The translations under genes and the position numbers were made by a program. This document shows, piece by piece, positions 8,967-13,707 of a stretch of DNA of 13,707 nucleotides. The notes under the pieces are model-generated. The model ran no database searches. It was not told the DNA's origin and saw only the letters and a list, made by a program, of their open reading frames with translations. The stretch's first letter is position 1; every line of letters starts with the position of its first letter. The DNA is from Bondarzewia mesenterica (taxonomy: Eukaryota; Basidiomycota; Agaricomycetes; Russulales; Bondarzewiaceae), in NCBI GenBank assembly GCA_004802705.1, contig SGPL01000730.1:1-13707 (forward strand), given 5' to 3'.

Positions 8967-10873
8967 GGGGGAATGGAGGTGAGGAATAGGTCGTGGATGA
9001 GGCCTGACGAGGCCTCCCAGTCCTCACCTACAGTCCATTCTCCGCCGTCGTTGTCTGAGCGTGCACCGGAGTCGAACATCCGGCTGGGGCCATCAGCCGG
9101 GTTGCCGGTGCCTGGTCTGTGTCTTACCGTTCGGATGTCGTGGGCTAGGATGCCGTCGCGCCATCGGGCGTGGTGAATGTTCAGGCTGTCGTTGAGTAAA
9201 AAATCACGAAGAGCTTGGCAGTCAGTTTCAAGCTCGATGGGGGAGCCCCAGACCATGTCCGAGAATTTGTCCAGGCTGAATTTGAGTGCAGCAAATTCGG
9301 AGAGGAAGGGTTTGTATTTCTCCTCGGAGCAGGATGTGCGTTTTGAAGCGAAGGCGATGGGGTGCCTTCTGGTGACAGTTTTCCCATCGGGTAGTTTTGT
9401 TTTGTGGTGCTGGGATAGGATGCCGGCGAACCCGTGCTTGCATCCATCAGTGGTGATGGTGAAGGGTCGTCCATCAAAAATGGGGGAGCGAAGAATCGGC
9501 GCAGAGGTGAGGGCAGCCTTGATGTCTAGGAATGCTTTTTGATGGTCGCGTGTCCACTGGCCTTCGAGGGAGTAGTCGCGCAGTGCTTTTTGGTGAGCGA
9601 ACTTACCGTTCCCCGTTGGGACCGAGGCATCCCGTACGAGGTCAGTTAGCGGACGCGCGATGCGTCCATAATCTGTGCATACCGAGCGGTAGTAGTTACC
9701 GAGATGTACAAATCTGGACAGACCTTTCATGGTGGTGGGGGTTTTCCAGTTGACAATGGCAGAAATCTTGGATGGGTCCGTGCTGATTCCATTTGGTCTG
9801 ATTGTTTCGCCTGCAAACTTGGCAGTGGTCATGAAGAACTGAGTCTTTGCTGCTGAAAGCGATAGGCCGGTGGTGCGAATGCGTAGCAGGAGAGTTCGCA
9901 GGGCCTTCATTTTATCGGCGAAGACGTCGCCCGCTACTCCGCCATCGTCGATGAATAGTTGGCAGAGGATGCCGACTAGGTCGCCCAGTGCTGTCGCTGT
10001 CATGTCTGCGAAGTGGGAGGGTGCGCCGGTGAGTCCGAAGGGCATGCGTAGGTATTTGAAGTATCCTCGGCCTGCGACGTAGAAGCAGATATATGGTTGG
10101 TCTTCCTTGGCGATGAGACAGGCGTAGAATCCCGACGCGAAGTCGAATATGGTGATCCAACGATGGCCGGCGAGTGCTTGTTGTTTGGCACGTATGTCGC
10201 CTTGTGGCATGGGCGGGACAGTGGTGATGTCGTTGAGGGCTTTGAAGCTTTGGCAGATCCTCCATTTCGTCTGTTGGGGAGGGCTTGCGGCTTGCGCTGG
10301 TGTGGATGTGCGTTCTGGGAGGTCAAATTTGTGCGGGAATCCGTGTTTTGTGCACTCGTCGTTTATGAGGAGTTTTAATTCATCGTGTGAGAGGCCCTTT
10401 GTCGTGTGGGCTTTCTGGGCGAGGACAGTGTTGCCGCAGAATTTGACGTCCTCGTGTGCTATGGGAGTGATGATGCCGGCCTTGAGCATGATGTCGATGT
10501 GCGAGAAGAAATAGTTTTGCTTGTCTCCGAACAGGGGTTGTTGGTGGACCTTCCAGGGTAGTTTGGTGTCGGGGGGTAGGTTGAGGTGGTGGGTGGCGTT
10601 CTGGATGGGCGAGACTTCGCTGACTGCCATCGCGAAGCAATCTGCAAATTCAGTGATCAAAGCCGTTACCTCGTGGCGTTCTGAGGAGGTCAGGTCGGGG
10701 CCGATTTTGATTAGGCGCAGGAGTTCGTTGATATGTTCTTTTTTCCAGGGATCGGTATGGCGCGTGTAAATAGATGGGTCGCTTTCTTCCTTGATTTCTG
10801 GCAGTTCGGTGCCGTGCTCGAAGATCGTGGTGTCGTTGTCATCACTGAGGTTGGGGGGGGGGAAAGGGTGCAT
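8912..10873 (-). pseudogene. Reverse transcriptase / RNase H of the gypsy element
   Basis: A 653-codon open frame. The RT domain spans about residues 105-380, with catalytic Asp in IFDFASGFY (244) and FIDD (307-310) in place of the usual YxDD. RMPFGLTGAPS lies at 276-286. Between NTVLAQKAH and KWRICQSFKALN lie roughly 50 extra residues compared with typical Ty3 RT; related Agaricomycete elements, as I remember them, share this. RNase H follows: Asp in TTDG (476), Glu in SEFAAL (526), Asp in ETDCQAL (551) and Asp in NPADGPSR (594). The ATG at 10873 lies just before the C10/G10 run and overlaps the protease frame by 32 nt, so this segment is a continuation of Pol and not a separate gene. The frame is lost near the G run 8967-8971; from there the true continuation is in the integrase frame. 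The RT-RH part itself has no internal stop. Confidence 0.92.
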
Positions 10874-11642
10874 CTGCGTTGGGCCCTGGTTTGGATGGAG
10901 AGTTGTCAGTGGGAGTGGTGTTTGTTAGAAGGGGATTGTTAAAGGAAATGTCCCTAGAGGGGGATGGTGAGTCCCCCAGTGCAAATGCATGTTTGTGTCC
11001 TTGGGTTGGGATTTCGAGTGCGGGAGGCAGTGCATCATTCTCTTTGTCGGGCTGCGTAGTGAGTGACTCGTGCTTGTCATTCGTTCTAGGGGTTGTGGGA
11101 GGGGTGGGACTTGGGACTTGCCTCGCGGGGGATTTGTCGTCCCCCATTAGCATTGTGCGCTGTTTGATATCGAGCGCCAGGTGGGCGCCGAACAGCGCTG
11201 CTGATGCGCTGTCCGCCGTTTTCCCAATCTCGTTGTGCAGTGTGATTTGTCCAGAAGGTGTGTGTATGTCGATGGTGTCAGTGGAATATTCATGTTTTGC
11301 CCTTAGTGCGATGAGCAGGGGCTTGCCAACCAGGACTGACCAGGATCCGCCGCTGGGGAATATTTCGAATCGGGCACGAACGTGGATGCCGCTGATGGTG
11401 ACTAGGCCTTCCCATCGGCCTAGGGATGGGATGATGGTGCCGTTTGCCATTTGCAGGCGTCGTGGTGATGGGGTGGTGGCATGGAGGCGGTGGCAGATTG
11501 TTTCGTAGGCCTTGGTGTCGATGGCATTCGTCATTGCACCGTCGTCGAATATGCTCTTCATGCAGTTTATTTCGCCCTTGGGGCCGTGTAGTTGTATGCC
11601 GTGGATGAATGGTAGTGCGGCCATGGATTTGATGTTGAGCAT
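10842..11642 (-). pseudogene. Retropepsin-like aspartic protease of the gypsy element
   Basis: 266 codons from ATG at 11642. The active-site loop reads IFDDGAM (Asp-Asp-Gly-Ala at residues 33-36) where the common retropepsin motif is D[ST]GA. It is followed by RLQMANGTIIPS, GRWEG and SGGSWSVLVGKPLL, which correspond to the flap and the second conserved strand region. The C-terminal third is a low-complexity Pro/Ser/Thr/Asn linker to RT. The frame leaves the RT frame in the G10 run at 10853-10862 and stops 11 codons later. The same frame is open upstream as far as TAA at 11657-11655, only 12 nt before the ATG, and coding-like sequence lies beyond that stop. The protein would cut the Gag-Pol precursor. 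Confidence 0.85.
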
Positions 11643-11654
11643 TGTTATTTTCTC

Positions 11655-12033
11655 TTATCCCACGGAGTACAGGTCAGAAGCGTTTATTTCGATATCTGAA
11701 GGTTCGTACAGTGTAGCGTCTAGGATAACTGCGACATCCGCCAGTGAATCTCCTTTCCCGCTCTTCGGGATACGCTTCGTGGGGCCGCGAGATAGGTCCC
11801 TGGCTGGTGGCACTGTGCAATCAGGGACGAGCGGACGGGGGAGTGTCGAATTGAGACAGGCCGCGCAAGCTTCTCCTAAGCTGCCGGCCCGTCCTCTTTT
11901 CCCTCCTCATCTGTTGCTTCACCCCTCCATCCTCCATCGTCTCGCGCTTGCCATCCGTGATCGGCAGGGTAGTAGTATTCTGGGGGTGCATATATATACT
12001 GGACAGGGATGGGACCAGCAGGGCGGGGGGGGG
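11655..12033 (-). pseudogene. Gag-protease linker region of the gypsy element
   Basis: Between the C9/G9 run and the protease the likely coding frame is first modulo 0 (SIYMHPQNTTTLPITDG and a basic segment), then, from about the G5 run at 11837-11841, modulo 2 (TKRIPKSGKGDSLADVAV, then DATLYEPSDIEINASDLYS). It ends at TAA 11657-11655. Elements of this type, as I recall them, have a similar acidic segment just before the protease. The assignment of the exact switch point is approximate. No known catalytic domain lies here. Confidence 0.6.
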
Positions 12034-12052
12034 CGGTTGATAGTGTTGGCGA

Positions 12053-13344
12053 TCATGTGCCACCGGTATTCGCCTTCTGGTGTGGCAGGGCCTGTGCACT
12101 CGTTGCCACGGTGCCCCGTCGTTCCACATTTCCAGCATTCTCCTGTCGCGAGGGGGGCTGTTCCGGGTGTAAGGGGGTAGGGCCGGTGCTCGTCCGGTCT
12201 GCCATTGGGGTTGGCGGCGTGCCAGGCTGTGATCTGGCGTTCATAGAGGGCCAGGCCCTCGGCGGTGTTGGGGTGGTGAGGGATTTGGTTGCGACGCGCG
12301 ATGGCCTAGCGTTCGGCGTTCGATGGGCGGCCACGCTGTGTGGCAGGTTGGGGAATTCTTCCCTGGAAGGTGTTTCCGATTTGGGTAGGTACTTGTGCGG
12401 CAAAGGGGATCGCGTTGAACAGGCTGCGTGGCGTTGATAGGGAGGTGCGGTCCATCATGCGCCTGATGGTGGTTGTTGGTGAGCTGGATCGAGGTGGCAG
12501 TGGGCGGCGAAGTTCCTTTTCGACCGCTGCGAGGTGAGCATCACTTTCCTGGGCACGAGTTAGGTTGTCGGGGCGGATCTGTCTGATGGCATCGCAGAAG
12601 TCGGTCCAGGTTGCGTAAGACCCAGTGACCAAGGAGGCGACGCTCCGGGGTAGGTCCTTGCGGACGCCCTCGATGAGCATGCCGTCGGTGTCGGGGACAG
12701 CGCTCGCCAAGATCTGGGCACGGTTCACCCAGCGAACGTATGCCCATTCTTCCACGCCATCGTTTTCTACCTTCTTGGCTACCTCCGCTTCCGTTAGCCT
12801 GTGGGCCTGTAGGGTGATGATTTTTTCGGCGCGGGTTTTGACGACTGGCTTCAATTTCGGCCATTTCTTGAAATAGGCGACTTTGAAGTCCTTCCAGGTG
12901 GTTGTGGCGGTCGTGATGAGGTCGGTGTCGTACCAGCTTTCAGCGGGGCTGCCGGATTTGAAGAATTGGCCTACCTTTTCGATTTTGTGGGCGTCAGTGG
13001 TTTTCTCGGTGAAGCCTTGCTCGACTTGCTTAATGAAATTGCCGGGGTTTTCGCCGTTCCGGCCGTCGCCGTGGAACCAGGTGGCTGGTATGGTGGTCAT
13101 CATCGGAGGGTCAATGTCGATGTCTGGCAGGGAGGGGGTAAAGGGTGGGGGGCTGAGGAGGTGAAGCGGGGCGGGGGCTGAGACTGATGGATTCGGAAAA
13201 TAAAGTTGACGGAAGTGGGCTGTCACGGCTGGGTGGGAATGAGAAGGATGATAGTAGGTCGGTGTCGGGAAGTGAAAGATCCGAGTTGGCAGGGGTGCTG
13301 GGATGAGGGGACGCAGAGGATGAGGGGGTGAAGTGGCCGGTCAT
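12053..13344 (-). pseudogene. Gag of the gypsy element, with CCHC zinc knuckle
   Basis: The structural protein of the virus-like particle. A Pro/Ser-rich N-terminus begins at ATG 13344 (MTGHFTPSSSA) in frame 0 and shifts at the G6 run 13148-13153 into frame 2. The next in-frame ATG is at 13103 (MMTTIPATWFHGDG), which is the alternative start. The Retrotrans_gag-like core runs about 13090-12560 (GNFIKQVEQGF, AESWYDTDLI, WKDFKVAYFKKWP). TAG at 12308-12306 interrupts the frame, which then continues open into CWKCGTTGHRGNEC (12137-12096), a perfect C-x2-C-x4-H-x4-C knuckle. The frame is lost again at the G9 run 12025-12033. The amber codon is probably a mutated Gln codon. Confidence 0.88.
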
Positions 13345-13450
13345 CAGGTTTCGGCCTGGAGGTGCCAGGATGAAGGGAACGGGGGAACAGTGGTTTAAGC
13401 AATGTTCTGGAGGCAGTGTTCTGCAGGCGGTGTTCAGAGAATGGGATTAT
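13345..13450 (-). other. Retroelement leader between primer-binding site and Gag
   Basis: About 106 nt of untranslated leader, if the PBS and the Gag start at 13344 are right. On the plus strand AGTGTTCTG-like and GCAATGTTCTGG phrases form a small imperfect repeat (GTTCTG at about 13405 and 13419). A packaging role would be normal for this position but is not visible in the sequence. Confidence 0.35.
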
Positions 13451-13466
13451 CGCGCTGTTGTCACCA
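13451..13466 (-). promoter_or_regulatory. Candidate primer-binding site
   Basis: On the element strand this reads TGGTGACAACAGCGCG. It begins with TGG, as expected for pairing with a tRNA 3' CCA end, and its complement has the layout of a tRNA 3' end: five bases starting with C, then seven acceptor-stem bases, one discriminator base and CCA. It is two bases from a CA that would end the 5' LTR. The cognate tRNA cannot be named from the window. Confidence 0.45.
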
Positions 13467-13468
13467 GA

Positions 13469-13707
13469 TGGACCAGGCGGAATGGATGGCAGAACGATGG
13501 TCTCTGTGATGGACGCGCGTCGGTACATGTGTGAGCTACGACCCCGAGTCCGTGACCCCCGGCACTGCACCGGTATTCTCCGTTCTCCCCCCTCGGTGCC
13601 TCTCTGAGTGGCTCCCTCTTCTGCGTGATCTTGCCGGCTCCTCTGCCTATGGAGTACTACTCCAACGGTCCGCAGGCGATACGAAAGGCGTCAGATGAAC
13701 GAAATCG
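13469..13707 (-). repeat. Putative partial 5' LTR, cut by the window edge
   Basis: Position follows from the primer-binding-site candidate. On the plus strand the piece begins TGGACCAGG, so on the element strand it ends in CA as LTRs do. The outer end and the partner 3' LTR are outside the window or lost, so this is inferred from position and not proven by a repeat pair. No coding content is evident. Confidence 0.4.

Larger units (their letters stand above)
7240..13707 (-). mobile_element. Ty3/gypsy LTR retrotransposon, decayed, 3' LTR not found
   Basis: Right to left the order is partial LTR, candidate primer-binding site, Gag, protease, reverse transcriptase, RNase H, integrase. RT before integrase is the Ty3/gypsy order. 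Frame by position of codon base 1 (modulo 3) changes 0, 2, 0, 2, 1, 2 along the element. Each change is at or near a G run on the plus strand: 13148-13153, 12025-12033, 11837-11841, 10853-10862 and 8967-8971. In-frame stops add to the damage. No chromodomain follows the integrase. The left limit is set by a shift from GC-rich element DNA to AT-rich DNA and by a purine-rich CTAAAAGGGG on the minus strand (about 7233-7242) that could be the polypurine tract. Sequence beginning like the putative 5' LTR inner end (TGGACCAGGCGG) is not seen to the left. Confidence 0.9.

Noticed and set aside
10879..11508. Long plus-strand open frame (209 codons) opposite the protease
   Set aside because: It mirrors the GC-rich protease/linker on the minus strand, has no recognisable motif, and the minus strand carries clear retropepsin motifs.
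11512..12180. Plus-strand open frame of 222 codons
   Set aside because: It is opposite the Gag-protease linker and zinc-knuckle region. Its sequence is low in complexity and unlike any family, so I treat it as a shadow.
13104..13226. Gag start at 13226
   Set aside because: The codon there is GTG, not ATG. The ATGs at 13103 (same frame) or 13344 (after a frame change) are more believable.
1..13707. CRISPR array, rRNA, bacterial operon or phage features
   Set aside because: No regularly spaced repeats, rRNA-like tracts or ribosome-binding-site-linked gene series are visible. Introns and gene families indicate a fungal nuclear genome.

Overview
The window looks like nuclear DNA of a mushroom-forming basidiomycete (Agaricomycete). 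This rests on short introns (49-85 nt), a polysaccharide lyase 8 (PL8) relic of fungal type, a KEX1-type carboxypeptidase relic, a multicopy Agaricomycete-type protein of unknown function, and a Ty3/gypsy element of a lineage familiar from these fungi. Nothing bacterial or viral is visible. Recognised families were identified by eye from protein motifs, not by search.

Layout, all recognisable genes on the minus strand. (1) 175-1112: an apparently intact two-exon gene (284 aa) of an uncharacterised Agaricomycete family. Without splicing, its frame runs off the left edge. (2) About 1290-3940: AT-richer DNA with no convincing gene, but with a degenerate tandem duplication (period about 209 bp, 3241-3640) and some short inverted repeats. 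(3) About 3949-7110: three broken gene pieces head to tail in one orientation, introns still present: a KEX1/S10 serine carboxypeptidase fragment (about 7110-6413), a PL8 lyase missing both ends (6303-4411), and an unidentified GC3-rich exon-like piece (4160-3949). (4) About 7240-13707: a decayed Ty3/gypsy LTR retrotransposon read right to left: partial 5' LTR, candidate primer-binding site, Gag with CCHC knuckle, aspartic protease, reverse transcriptase/RNase H, integrase. No 3' LTR is visible.

How the parts relate: the retroelement proteins would once have formed one replication unit. It now carries at least five reading-frame changes, each at or near a run of G on the plus strand, plus several nonsense codons. 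The KEX1, PL8 and third fragments do not form a functional pathway. Their shared orientation, abrupt homology ends and close packing suggest assembly by capture or rearrangement, for example by a Helitron-like element, but I could not find diagnostic termini. The PL8 relic has a stop codon formed across a splice junction. No new functional system is demonstrable; the most unusual feature is the same-strand array of truncated host genes next to a retroelement.
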